A stretch of DNA of 64,000 nt from Aphrocallistes beatrix (GCA_963281255.1 OY725501.1:697882-761881), one strand, 5' to 3'. Shown: positions 46,861 through 58,113, numbered from the stretch's first letter. Numbers and translations are program-made. Notes: a model not told the origin generated them from the letters alone.

Positions 46861-47441
46861 AGTCTCCAGGAATGGAATGGTTTCCATACATAGATACTAA
46901 TACTTACAACGTTTCATAAAGGATTAGTTTATTTAATTAATTTGAAAATGGGTAAAAATTGAGACTATAATAGGAACTATGGTACATGAACTACTATACT
47001 AGAAGAACTGGAAACGAACTACTGTATTGTATACAGCGGTGACTCCAGACAAGGTCAGTGCTGGTTGGTAACATGTTAAAAACAAACATTTTTGAGATGT
47101 CACGAAGAGATAAATCTTGAGTATACTTTTAAAGAAGGACTCTAAGATACGAATAAATAGTAAAACAAAATAGAAATCAATTCGATAATTTAGTTCAGAA
47201 ATTGACTAGGGCTCCTCTGCTTTTGTAAATGATAGAATAACCTCTTCATTTGTACTGTCATTTGAGGTGTTAAAACTTGTTCTGGGCAGCATTTACCGCG
47301 CGTTGATTTTGCAATTTTCTGCGGTTTATTTGGTTAAATTGCATTATTTAATAACCAAAGCAAGTTATTGGACAGCCAAGCGTGTTAAAAAGCGCGCTTA
47401 ACGCGCTCTATGGGAAACAATGGTTCTAGGTCACTGGCTGA
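46861..47441. other. No gene recognised
   Basis: Spacer; a small hairpin AGCGCGCTTAACGCGCT lies at about 47391-47407. Confidence 0.35.
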
Positions 47442-47756
47442 GAGAGGATCAGTAGCGGCTCCACAGGGTGGCTAGGGAAGGCCATACAGCTACAAGCGTT
47501 TCACTTCCAGCGAGACATCACATCTGCTATCAGCAAGTTGACCACGTTAAGAGAAATATCTTGTGTTGATATGGAACTCAGCTACTCTATCCTACCTCAG
47601 ATACAGAGACTGTCTCAGCTGACTTATTTGAATATTTATCTTGAATATTACTCTGAATCACTCTCACAGTACTCAGATTATCTCCTACAGCTGATAGACA
47701 GGAACAGAGACACTCAAATGGGGTTGATGCTCGATCGTCTCCATCAGATAGAATGA
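47442..47756 (+). CDS. LRR-like protein fragment
   Basis: The open frame after a stop at 47439 contains QLQAFHFQRDITSAISKLTT, then LREISCVDMELSYSILPQIQ and RLSQLTYLNIYLEYYSESL: regularly spaced leucines as in leucine-rich repeats. It ends LMLDRLHQIE at 47756. CCATACAG at about 47483-47490 could be a splice acceptor, so this may be the last exon of an LRR gene (NLR-like, inference) or a remnant. No upstream exon was identified. Confidence 0.35.
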   Translation, partial: ERISSGSTGWLGKAIQLQAFHFQRDITSAISKLTTLREISCVDMELSYSILPQIQRLSQLTYLNIYLEYYSESLSQYSDYLLQLIDRNRDTQMGLMLDRLHQIE

Positions 47757-47879
47757 GAGCTCACACACATTACTACCACGGTCGGATTGTAGGATGGGTA
47801 TGTTCAGGCTGTTTGCTATGAATTTCCTTTACTAATGTGAAGAAGTGGTTAAATAAGAATACAAATCAGCTTGGAACCT

Positions 47880-48456
47880 TGGTCGCAATTTCTTTCATTT
47901 TCTCCTGTACGGCCTCCGTGTTTGCGTTAACATTCTCTCGGAGGCTTGCATCATCACGCACTACTCTTTCATGGTAGTCGTAGGCTCGGAAGAAGGAATG
48001 GCCGCATCAATTCTCTTTTGAGGCGTGTACCAAATATGATCTCGTTTTGTGAGTATTCAGTACTGAGTTCGACTGGTGTTGTGGGTGAAGGTTAAATCCT
48101 GCGATATTTGGGTCCAAGCGATGGGATCCAACCTTTTCTGTACCAACAAACATCTCATCGTTTGCTCGGATGACTGGACGCACCTTTCGACTTCCCAGTC
48201 CCCTCGGAGATGGTAAGGAGAAGAGTGTAACTTTTGTATTCCCTACGTAGTTCTCTTCATCCTGCTCGTCACCAAGTAGTGGTCACTTTGAAATCTCCGT
48301 CAGAATCTGATTCAGAAAACGAAAATTCTAAATTCTGTATGGAAACCTGAATTTCTGCAGTGTTACTACTAATGCGTGGGTGTTTGGGTCTGGAGTAGAG
48401 ATAGGTGATGGAAAAAGCGGAGACGCGAACATCTCTCTCAGAATCTCCTGAGTCAT
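47880..48456 (-). pseudogene. Unrecognised gene, multiply frameshifted
   Basis: Reading the minus strand from an ATG at 48456 gives coding-like sequence in successive frames: MTQEILREMFASPLFPSP, then a Ser/Asp-rich part (NLEFSFSESDSDGDFKVTT), then KVRPVIRANDEMFVGTEKVG, and finally FFRAYDYHERVVRDDASLRE ending near 47880. Each segment has normal codon usage and amino-acid composition, and they follow one another at frame changes, so this looks like one decayed protein-coding gene. I do not recognise the family. Short introns instead of frameshifts are possible. Confidence 0.4.
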
Positions 48457-48990
48457 GTTAAGCCCTGCACTCGGCTCTCTGGATTTCCTCAGCTTTCAAA
48501 AATATTATCTATTCTAGAGCTATACGTTGTATTAAGAACAGCTGTAGGTCCATGTGAACATATAAGACATCTAAATTACATAAGGGTGCTTGTTCCCCCC
48601 AGAACCCCCTTAGAAACGCTAGCACCCCAGAAGCCTTAGAACCGCTAGCTATGCTCACTTTGCGCCTATTTAAACATTACATTTTTGAATCTGCCCACCC
48701 CTCAGAAATGTCTAGCCACGTCCCTTGTTCAGACTCCCGCAAAAACTTGCCATGCCATGATGTTTACTTTACTTATGTGAAGAAGAGTTAAATAAGAATA
48801 CTAATCAGCTATGCGCAGTGGCGGTCACAGGAATTTTCCAAACCAGGGCGGGATGAAAACAATACATAATCAGTGAAACCAAATTGTAAACAATATATAA
48901 GATGTGCAACACAGGAGCTAGATGTGAAACACAAGAACACAATATATTAAATGTGATACAGGGGGTGATGTGAACACAGATGTGAAATAC
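48457..48990. other. No gene recognised
   Basis: Contains a hAT-like terminus (CAGTGGCGGTCACAGG at about 48819) without a visible partner. Confidence 0.3.
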
Positions 48991-49855
48991 AGGAACACAG
49001 TGTAGGTGAAGTGGAACACTCATTCGGCTTGTCCTGCTCCCCCTCTCCGAGACCCCCAGGCACCCTCCGCTCTGCTCGGAGCCCAGCACCCGCTGGTAGA
49101 GGGAGATCCAGGTGGAGAGCTTTCACCGGTACAGAGCGGTCTGGAGGCAGTCCAGAATCTTGCGGACGTCGCGCACCAGGGCGGACTCTGACTCGTGCGT
49201 GTCGAGCAGTGGGACCTCACTGCCCACTGCGATCTCCCAGATGGGAGCCGCGTCCTTCTGCACGCACTGCCACAGACAGGAGACAGAGGTGTGGGCCACC
49301 CGCGCGGCGTGGGGAGAGTGGGACACGGGTGCGGCAAGGGAGAGGGAGAGAGGTGATCGCGTATCCTCGCACTACCGGGTCCCAGTGCGAGCGCATCACC
49401 TGTATCCACAGCAGAGCTCTCTCCTTGACGCGCGTCATTCCCTGGATCTCAGGACCAATGGCGTTCATTAACGACCCCAGACACTTGCCCGTGACTCGGA
49501 GCAGCTCGCACTCGCGGCGAGGAGGAGAAGAGGTCTCGTGCACAGGCACAGGCAGGGGTGGGTCTGAGGGCGTAGAGGGCAGACACCTGCAGAGAGGGAC
49601 AGGCGGTATGTGCCATGTCGGAGAGGAGCTTGAAGCTGGTGGGGAGGTGCTGGAGGAGCTCATCCCCACGTGCTCGTGCAGGTAGAGAGCAGCAAGCAGT
49701 AGCGTACTTGATCCCGCTGTCCTTGCCCGCGTCTGGCAGCAGCTGCTCCGTGTGCCTCAGCAGCTGCGCTAGCATCTGTTTGCTGGACTGAGGCAGACGG
49801 ACTGGCAGAGACGAGCGATGGCCCCGCGGACTTCTTCCCTAGATTCTCGACTAAA
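48991..49855 (-). pseudogene. HEATR5-like HEAT-repeat protein, decayed fragment
   Basis: A GC-rich island unlike its surroundings. On the minus strand several frames together give helical HEAT repeats: REEVRGAIARLCQSV, SFKLLSDMAHTACPSLQVSA, then GKCLGSLMNAIGPEIQG with DPVVRGYAITSL, then SVSCLWQCVQKDAAPIWEIA and RDVRKILDCLQTAL. The 'G.CLG....iGPE.QG' block and the order of segments match HEAT repeat-containing protein 5 (HEATR5A/B, endosomal AP-1-associated trafficking proteins) as I recall it. At least three frame changes and an in-frame TGA near 49112 show it is broken. It abuts a THAP fragment at about 49856. Confidence 0.55.
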
Positions 49856-50201
49856 CGCTTTGATGTCGGAGCAGTTGAAGTGAAATGAGATGGACAACCT
49901 TGAAAAATAACTGGAACAGCGTTAGGGCGGTGGGTAGGTCTAATACGTGGTATTTCAGAGTAAGTACCGTTAGCTTGAAGTGCCCGGTCAAATCGTATAA
50001 TGTCTTTTTCTCTAAAGTGCTTTATACAGATGAAAATATTGTTTTCTGATAGGTCACCAACCATATCTCTATGAAGAGCTGTAATCTATCTATCTTGTAA
50101 TTCACGCAGGCCTTTCGGCAATCTGAAAACTGTAGCAGTGGGATGACCTCTAAAATTAGTCATACTTGTGTATACCCATATACACAACATGTATTTGGCA
50201 T
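49856..50201 (-). pseudogene. THAP domain fragment
   Basis: The minus strand from about 50201 shows MPNTCCVYGY (first Cys pair), a frame change, then ATVFRLPKGLRELQDR, a TAG at the position of the conserved THAP tryptophan, ITALHRDMVGDLSENN, and ICIKHF, the C-x2-H of the C2CH zinc site. It ends with RPNAVPVIFQ, matching the AVPxIF end of THAP domains. THAP is the DNA-binding domain of P-element transposases and host THAP proteins. The frameshift and stop indicate a pseudogene. Confidence 0.75.
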
Positions 50202-50745
50202 ACAAACTGTGTAGGCTAATTTGTATCAGTGAAAAAGATAGATAAATAGAAAATTATGAAGAATAAATGCAGAAAGAACGAAGAATGAGTAATAGCGAGA
50301 ATAATTAGGATCATTATACAAACATAGCTAAGAAATCCCCTATAAATATCGAATTCAGACTGTTACGGAAATTTTAAATTTAATAGAATAAAATGTTCGA
50401 GAATTCAATATCAGTATTCTGCTTTTGTATACTGATTTAGTGAGATATTTAACTCAATTTAGATATAGATTTGTTTTAGACTTTTATTAATTTAATCAGT
50501 CTGATTTCAATGTTGTTAATCTTTTTAATAATTTTGTTCGTGTTGCAATCAATTAATCAATTTTTTGTTTGACTTTCCAAAAATTTGAGTTTTCATTAGT
50601 TTTGTTATTCTTTTCATTAATTATTATTTCAGGCGTTTAATAATTTTGGTAGAAGTGATTTGTTAGTAGTGCAATACTTATAACCGTTGTATATATCAAT
50701 GACCATGCTCGAAATATTGTAAAAGGACAACTACCATATTTTCTT
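50202..50745. other. No gene recognised
   Basis: AT-rich; could be the upstream region of the candidate exon at 50746. Confidence 0.3.
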
Positions 50746-50810
50746 ATGGATTTAAATCTGAATTCTGCTAGAGACATCGTGAAGATTAAACCCAATTCCC
50801 TGAAAATTAG
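50746..50810 (+). CDS. Candidate first coding exon
   Basis: ATG at 50746 opens MDLNLNSARDIVKIKPNSLK followed by IR, running straight into a consensus splice donor (TTAG|GTGAGT at 50810/50811). No downstream exon could be assigned, so this is a weak call based on start, composition and donor alone. Confidence 0.3.
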
Positions 50811-51948
50811 GTGAGTAGAGAGTATATATATATTTATAATTATAATTGTTTCTAGAGGTAAAAAATAAATTTTAAAAAATCGTCTGGACTATCAGAAGCA
50901 TATACTAATACTTACCTGATCAATAAATATCCACCTGTGACCAAAAGTACGAATCCAGTAGATATTCCCTATTAAGTGATGATTCTAAGAATAAATAACG
51001 AATATAAAATACCATATAATTAATAATTAATTCTCAATTGATTATTTAAAAATTGAGGTTAATACCCGTAGGGAATTTTTTATTTTATATAAATATTGCA
51101 ACAAAGGTTAACGAATAATTTCTCATATGGATCCGAAGATACTAATTTCCATACTACATTAGTTAAAGAGAACCTTTGGCGAAAATAAGTCCGATGGGAG
51201 GGAAAAAACATTTATTAATCCCTCCATTAGCCTACTGGACATATTACCCTCTAATTTCCGGGGAACGGTTCTAAAAGCTAAATTTTTGGGAGACGTCTAA
51301 AAAGCAAAGAATTCCCGAGAGTAGGCCCCCCCAGGATTGCTTAGAAGGAATACTGATTACTGTTAGGATGCAATTAGACATACATACAAGTAGTATATTT
51401 AATGTTTAAGACCACACAACGATATTAGACCATTTGAGTTTGGTTTCAAATAGGCTTTACGAGATTAAGAAAATTATATACTAATGACATTAATTAAAAA
51501 CCCGCGGATGGCGAGGTGTTTTGTAGCATCATTTCCGTTTTAAGCCATTTTGGGCGGGGAGCCATAAAAGTTTGGGGCCTGACTATAAATAGAAAAAATC
51601 ACTTAGCCAACCGCAGGTTTAATTATTCATGAATGAATATAAATTAGATAAATAGAATTCTCGAATTTCAAATACGTAGATAAAGTTATCTGCACTCATA
51701 CAACAGCATCTACGTAAATGTCCAAATCTACTACGAGCGAAGATGCAAAGCGAACTAGCGTGAAATGCTCGCGGAAATTCATTATAGAATGAAACGAATT
51801 AATTTTAATTGTCCGTTTAAAACAAATGAATATATTTACACAAGTTTAAAGTGACCATAAAATCTATTCCACAACGAAATCGTATCAAATACAGCACAAA
51901 TCAAAATTAAAGATTTAAAACTCCAAATTGGAGGCACCGGCAACAGAC
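50811..51948. other. No gene recognised
   Basis: AT-rich; a small fragment of Helitron second-subfamily interior lies near 51086-51135. Otherwise nothing supportable. Confidence 0.35.
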
Positions 51949-52190
51949 CCTCCTCCTCCTCCAGCTCGCCGTCCTCCAATGTGTTCGAGACTAGATAAAA
52001 CAAAAGGATATTAAATACTTTAGCAAAGGAAATTTCGAACAGGCTACACTCAGTTTCTAATCTATATTGAGTAAAGTCTCCGAGTACCAGATCCATTAGG
52101 GATATGGCTTTTGTCCGTTGAAGAGGGATGTCTGCTTATCGGAAACTGGTCCTTACATACATATATTAAATCACTCAATTCACAACTATT
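51949..52190. repeat. Local duplication, copy 1
   Basis: About 240 bp nearly identical to 53476-53722, beginning with a CCT trinucleotide tract and running through TTCGAGACTAGATAAAAC to CACTCAATTCACA. An 86-codon minus frame (52096-51836) crosses it, but the second copy does not preserve the frame, so coding is not supported. Confidence 0.8.
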
Positions 52191-52338
52191 AGAATGCAGT
52201 TGATGAGTCTACGATTAAGCTCGAAGATCTAAGCAAAATTTTCACACCTCATTACTTATATAGATGTCTCAATTTTATTATAGTGTACAGCAATAGAAGG
52301 TTTTGTGTATATTTTCACACCCTAATGTACATATTTAA

Positions 52339-52842
52339 CAAGGTTGAAACCGCTTCAACCAAATACCATTTTAACCGAATAATGGTCAGACCAAATAATT
52401 TGGTTAACCGAATAATGGTCAAACCGAATAATTTGGTCAACCGAATATTTGGTCAACCGAATATTTGGTCTACCGAATAATTTGGTTAACCAAATAATAC
52501 TTGATTATATTTTTGCATAAATTTTTATCTATTATATAAATATATATACAAAAATATAATCAAGTATAAGTAGGCCTGTTATATTAATTTGTGTTCGGAC
52601 CACCTCATGTAAGAACGTGTGATTGTATTGGGAAAGCACGCAAGTTATTTGTTTGACCAAATATTCGGTTGACCAAATATTCGGTTGACCAAATTATTCG
52701 GTTGACCAAATTATTCGGTTGACCAAATTATTTGGTTCTCAACCGAATACTAAATAATGATATTTGGTTACAAACCAAATATCAATTATTTGCAAATAAT
52801 ATTTGGTCGAACCGAATAATCAACTATTCGGTTTCAACCCTG
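52339..52842. mobile_element. hAT MITE with iterated ACCGAATAAT motifs, TSD ATATTTAA
   Basis: Ends CAAGGTTGAAACCG and CAGGGTTGAAACCG; perfect 8-bp TSD ATATTTAA (52331-52338, 52843-52850). Same family as 40904-41413. Confidence 0.9.
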
Positions 52843-52899
52843 ATATTTAATCATATTTGACGATTTTTGAACAATATGCTGGAAACTAGCTTCCAACGG

Positions 52900-53100
52900 T
52901 TGACATGAGGTTTTGTATCATTTAAAATGGCTGAGTAATAGTCGAAAAACTGAAATTTCCAATTCTAAAAAAAGCTGACAATGACGTCATAATTCCAAGA
53001 TGAGTCGACATTTCGTCTGAGCTCAGAACTTAGTGGAGCAATAGCCAAAAGACTCCCTCATTCCAAAACAGCTTTCTGTGCATCTATTAATATGGAGTAT
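52900..53100 (-). mobile_element. Helitron-like internal fragment
   Basis: Contains the family blocks AATGGCTGAGTAATAG, CAATGACGTCATAATTCC and GAGCTCAGAACTTA without either terminus. Confidence 0.55.
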
Positions 53101-53475
53101 TGGGTGCTCAATGCACGCAGAATAGTTTGATGAATTTTGATTGCTAAATTGAAAAATTTTATCAAAACAAAAACAGTTAGACAGGAATTGTTTAAAGGTC
53201 AATCGTATTTTTACACTCCGGTAAAGATTCACATTTTCTGGTAAAATAGGATGCATCAAAATGCTTATAAGCTACCATGCTATGCAGTCGAGTCTGTATC
53301 TCAGAAAGCTGTAAAATGAATGTTTATTAATGTTTCGAAATAGTCAAGATTTCCGTATCCTTCTACTGAGTCGACTCACTCAGTGAAGCTGCACTATCGG
53401 TCTGTCAACTGATTCTCATCCTATATTTAGAAGATAAAAACTCCCAATTCGTAGTTTATCTGTTGGTGGCTGCTT

Positions 53476-53722
53476 CATCCTCCTCCTCCTCCTCCTCCTC
53501 CTCCTCCAGTGTTTTCGAGACTAGATAAAACAAAAGGATATTATATACCTTAGCAACCTTAGCAGGAAATTTCGAACAGGCTACACTCAGTTTCTATTAT
53601 ATATTGAGTAGAGTCTCCGAGTACCAGATCCATTAGGGATATGGCTTTTGTCCGTTGAAGAGAGATGTCTGCTTATCGGAGACTGGTCCTTACATACATA
53701 TATTAAATCACTCAATTCACAG
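53476..53722. repeat. Local duplication, copy 2, with (TCC)n tract
   Basis: Second copy of 51949-52190, with an expanded TCC tract (about 53478-53508) and a short insertion (CCTTAGCAA). A further short match (GTGTGCTCAATGCACGCAGAAT-like) links 53108 and 53772. Confidence 0.8.
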
Positions 53723-54173
53723 CATTTAGAATGCAGTTTTGTATTTATTATCAATTAATATGGTGTATTGTGTGCTCAATGCACGCAGAATACTTTGTAT
53801 AACCATGGAATAGTGAAAGTCATCAAAAATCACGGCGACTCTGCGGAAAGTAAGTGCGCAAAGTGTGCAAGTAAATATATTTAATAACCTGTGTCCCATT
53901 CTCAACTTAATAAATTTTCGTTTTACATTGTTCCCCAAGTAAATAATAGCGGTTTTCAGTATAAATGTCAATTTCTCAGTAAATATATTATATATACACT
54001 TAAGTTTGTTTGTATTTGTTGTTTGAAGCTTCGATTCTAGGTAATGAAAAAAGGAAACGAAATATAATATGCATTAATAAAAGAAAAATATAAGTAATGT
54101 ATATCCTCCTAAACTTTAGCCCTAACTACCACCACAGAAAAATAATTTCAGATATGATAGTTTTCAGCTAATA
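53723..54173. other. No gene recognised
   Basis: AT-rich spacer. Confidence 0.3.
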
Positions 54174-54260
54174 CAAGCGAGCTTTGCGCACTTGCATCGC
54201 GAAGCTAGCGAAAACTTCGTGTCCGTAGAGCGAGCGCCTGGAGATATCAGTCTAGTTCAG
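54174..54260 (-). mobile_element. Helitron-like 3' end, diverged
   Basis: CAAGCGAGCTTTGCGC after host A (54173), followed by diverged subterminal hairpin sequence. Confidence 0.45.
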
Positions 54261-54698
54261 ACGCTACAAATGCTTAGCTAGTATTGATCCCTTCCATTAA
54301 TACAATTCGAAATTTTTTACTTTATCAAGTAATTGTAAACACAAGCAAAATTTTTATCATATCGATTTCGAAAATACGATATTCAAATAAGTGCTATTTC
54401 ACGAATCGGAACAAATTCACTAATCCGAACCATTTTTTCGATCATTGGCACATAGCTGTTCGGATTAGCGAGGGTGTACTGTATATACAATAGAACCTCG
54501 TTGATACGAACAGATATTTTATCTTCCATGGAGGAAAATATATGTAAATCACTTCGATTAAAACTAAGTCCCGTAATACAAAAAATTTCGAACGTCCCTG
54601 GTGTTAGCACATTAAGAGGAGTAAATATCAATCGATATGATAGAGTTAATAAGAAAGTACGGTTCGAGTAAAATAATATTTCTTGAATTAGGTTTAAG

Positions 54699-55762
54699 CA
54701 TAGCCTACTATATATAAGGCCTAAGAGTAACTTAACCAGGGATGCGGTAGAAGATGGATGAAGAAATACATGAGCTGCCTTAAATCATTAACAAAGCACA
54801 ATAGAGCTTAGGAATGTATTACCAGCATATATAAATATGGTGTCAAAGCACCCATATCCGTTGTTAAAATTTAGATTAGCCATCAAATGATTGCGCAACA
54901 GGTTATATTTGGGTCAAATTTAGTGATTTCCAGAGGTCGTTTAAGGGCACTTCTAAGTGTTTTTATTATAAAGTTTTTCGCATAGAACTGAGAAGTGAAT
55001 GTGTTAATACTAAAAATTTGGAATTTTTTCATGGAATGTTCTTACATTCCAGTGTTGCTATGGAAACGTGTTTTGGTCAGTTGGGGCTATATCTGGAAAA
55101 CAGCGATAGCTAGACATTCAAATATAATCCCATTTGATAGCAAATAGGCTACTTCCTATTTAGCTATAATACAATTTCTGTGTCTAAATTCAATGGTTTA
55201 CGAGATATTCGACAAATTACCAAATGTGACCAATATGATAAATTGTCTAATAACTCGTAAATTATTGAATTAAGCCATATAAATTGTATTATAGCTTAAT
55301 AGGAAGTAGCCTATTTGCTATCAAATGGGATTGAATGTCTAGCTATCGCTGTTTTCAAGATATAGCCCCAACTGACCAAAACACGTTTCCATAGCAACAC
55401 TGGAATGTAAGAACATTCCATGAAAAAATTCCAAATTTTTAGTATTAACACATTCACTTCTCAGTTCTATGCAAAAAAACTTATAATAAAAACACTTAGA
55501 AGTGCCCTTAAACGACCTCTGAAAATCACTAAATTTGACCCAAATATAACCTGTTGCGCAATCATTTGATGATTAATCTAAATTTTAACAACGGATATGG
55601 GTGCTTTGACACCATATTTATATATGCTGGTAATACATTCATAAGCTCTATTGTGCTTTGTTAATGATTTAAGGCAGCTCATGTATTTCTTCAACCATCT
55701 TCTACTGCATCCCTAGTGCCAAATTCGCAAGTTACTCTGAGGCCTTATTATAGTAGGCTATG
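54699..55762. mobile_element. Fold-back DNA element, 7-bp TSD GTTTAAG
   Basis: Second copy of the 2834-3899 element: CATAGCCTACTATA termini, near-complete inverted repeat, and TSD GTTTAAG at 54692-54698 and 55763-55769. The two copies are highly similar throughout. Confidence 0.9.
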
Positions 55763-55769
55763 GTTTAAG

Positions 55770-56078
55770 TTAGTACGTATTAACAACAACCTTTTTAGAA
55801 TTAAGTAAAAAAAGAAACTTGCAGTGATGAGGCAGGAGTAGAAAAATAATGACGTTAGTGCATCAATCGCCTCTAAGAGGCGTGGGAATAATAATTCCCT
55901 CTTCACCTTACTCCGCTCTCTCTCTTCCCTACGCCACCGACTCCTCTCACTCTCACTCTGGATCGCCATCATGTGTAATATTAAAATATCTCTCTATTTA
56001 TATTTAGACTCCTTTACAGTTAAAAATCGTGTGTGTGCACAAGTATGTAATTAATTAAATATGTGAAACAGTATAAGG
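55770..56078. other. No supported gene
   Basis: A minus frame from 55972 (MMAIQSESERSRWRREERER, then a hydrophobic stretch) enters the fold-back element and has no recognisable motif; not called as a gene. Confidence 0.25.
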
Positions 56079-56287
56079 CAGGGGCGGCGCTAGCTCGGCA
56101 CCACTGCACTGGTGGGGCACAAATTGAATTATTTATTGATAACTGTTGTCTTTTTACGGTGGATTTTGGATATTTTCGCCCGGAAGCCAAAAGGGGATGA
56201 TGGCTGTAGATTTTTGTGCATTTGTCATTGTATGTTATTTTGGAATTTGAGTGCGACCCACCTGGCCTTACCCTCGCGCCGCCACTG
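56079..56287. mobile_element. hAT MITE
   Basis: Ends CAGGGGCGGCGCTAGC and CAGTGGCGGCGCGAGG; flanking 8-mers GTATAAGG and GTTTAAGA agree at 6 of 8 positions. 209 bp. Confidence 0.65.
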
Positions 56288-56766
56288 GTTTAAGAAATAG
56301 GCGTCCGGTGGAGAGCACAGACGGACACGAAGTATTCGCAAAACTAATTCAACATTGGACATCTGCCACTACTCCTCTGATATTGTGACTCATCTAAAAA
56401 TGTCTTCATAGATTTAGACATCAGGATCGCAAATAATGAACTGTGTAATATAAAACAATAATATACAAAATATAGTTAAAAATGACTTAGCAAGATTACG
56501 TAAACTACAGTACTAAGTAACAAATAATTATGACTATAGGTTTTGCTGACTCATTTCCGGTTGTCATTTGTGCAGGGAAATATTTTTAGAAATGCGGGTT
56601 CTATGCTATAAATAGAAGCAATGTCGGGAAAAATAATAACTCAGTTCAAATATAGAAAAATAAAGATAAAACGATATGTATACTTAAAACGCTAGGAATT
56701 GTTAGTTTATCGACTATACTGTGTATAGTAGCCAACTTTTGAAATGAGCCCCTTCCTATATTTTAG
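56288..56766. other. No gene recognised
   Basis: AT-rich spacer. Confidence 0.3.
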
Positions 56767-56963
56767 CAAGGTTGCAACCGAATCGTTCAATATTCGGTTA
56801 GCCAAATACTATTTAGCAAATAGTTGATATTCGGTTGGGAACCGAATATCAGTATTCGTATTTGGTTGGAGTAACCGAATATTTTCAGTATTCATATTCG
56901 GTTAGGGAACTATTCATGAATTCTGATATTCGGTTCATCGGTTTCAACTCGGTTTCAACCTTG
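56767..56963. mobile_element. hAT MITE of the CAAGGTTGAAACCG family, short
   Basis: Ends CAAGGTTGCAACCGAAT and CAAGGTTGAAACCGAG; internal TATTCGGTT repeats. TSD decayed (TATTTTAG and ATTTTTAT). Confidence 0.65.
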
Positions 56964-57332
56964 ATTTTTATTGTTTACTCCATAACGAGTTGTTCGAGGA
57001 TACCATAAGTGTGAGATGAATTAAATTTTTATACAAGGCGTAGACTATTTATGGGTAGCAGTTACTATACGATTTTTGATCTGACACTTTGCGACACATT
57101 GAGACATCTTTTAAAGTCCAGACAAGTTATAACTCAGAATCCACTCATGTAACCCTATCATAGGTAAAAGGAATGCAATTTTTCGAGTTATTTTTCCAGT
57201 TGCCGAAGAGTGATGTACGAATGTAGACTAATCGGGGACAGAAACGAGTAAAACCTATCACAAAACATTCCGCTAAGGTCAACAATTAGGCTTTCTTCCT
57301 CTGAGAATATTTCTCTTATTTCCACACATAAC

Positions 57333-57623
57333 ATGAATGCACAGTTCTTATTTCATTTTCTAAAACATTATTTATTTGCTCAAGCAGAGGCATCTAAACA
57401 TCTAAACTGGCCAATGCTTGGATGTCTGAAAACATGTCAAAAATATATTGAGATGGCAGAAAGTCCGAACAGTCTTGATAGAAAGCTTCCAATTCAAGTA
57501 CTTAAAAACTCACTTCTACTTTATGGGATCGTCTCACACCTGACTCTTGGAAGCATTGGAAATATATGTGTCTCGAGGTGCCAGGACTGCATAAATTACA
57601 ATGGATTAGGCAGTAAATATTGA
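57333..57623 (+). CDS. Hypothetical 96-aa protein
   Basis: ATG-started frame (MNAQFLFHFLKHYLFAQAEA...), with a hydrophobic C-terminal part and two cysteines (SRCQDC). No family recognised and no splice signals stand out; it could be chance. Confidence 0.2.
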   Translation: MNAQFLFHFLKHYLFAQAEASKHLNWPMLGCLKTCQKYIEMAESPNSLDRKLPIQVLKNSLLLYGIVSHLTLGSIGNICVSRCQDCINYNGLGSKY

Positions 57624-57768
57624 AACAAAATTCTGTTCGTTATCCATATTGAGATAATTCTATTGGAACTAGTAATTCACCAGAAATATTATTTTAAGTA
57701 GATCAGACAATTCTGGGATAAATTATATCAAGAAAATACTTATATTATATCTGCGTTTTACTGTATAA

Positions 57769-58113
57769 CAAGCGCGCTTCGCTTGCTTGCGCTGCGCAGC
57801 TGGCGGAAACTTTGTGTCCGCCAGCGCCTAGGCTCACAATGATTAATTATATGGTGGATAACATCTCTAAATAAATATGTCATAAAGTTATAATCGATAT
57901 CGCACGAAAAATCGTCAATTTATAAAATTTTGATGCGTAATTTTGACGTCATAACAGAGTGATGAGTCATCATTTTTTGATGGTAGCTATATATGAGATA
58001 TATTGATATACACATTGTATTAAAATTTCAGCTTTCTATTACCTATAATGGCTGAGTTATAGTCAAAAAACTGAAATTTCTAATTATAAAAAGGTGACAA
58101 TGACATCATAAAC
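57769..58113 (-). mobile_element. Helitron-like element, 3' half
   Basis: CAAGCGCGCTTCGCTTG after host A (57768); normal body up to AGGTGACAATGACATCAT, then truncated at about 58113. Confidence 0.65.

Noticed and set aside
51836-52096. 86-codon acidic minus frame starting MDLVLGDFTQ
   Set aside because: The nearby duplicate copy does not keep the frame, and no domain is recognisable.
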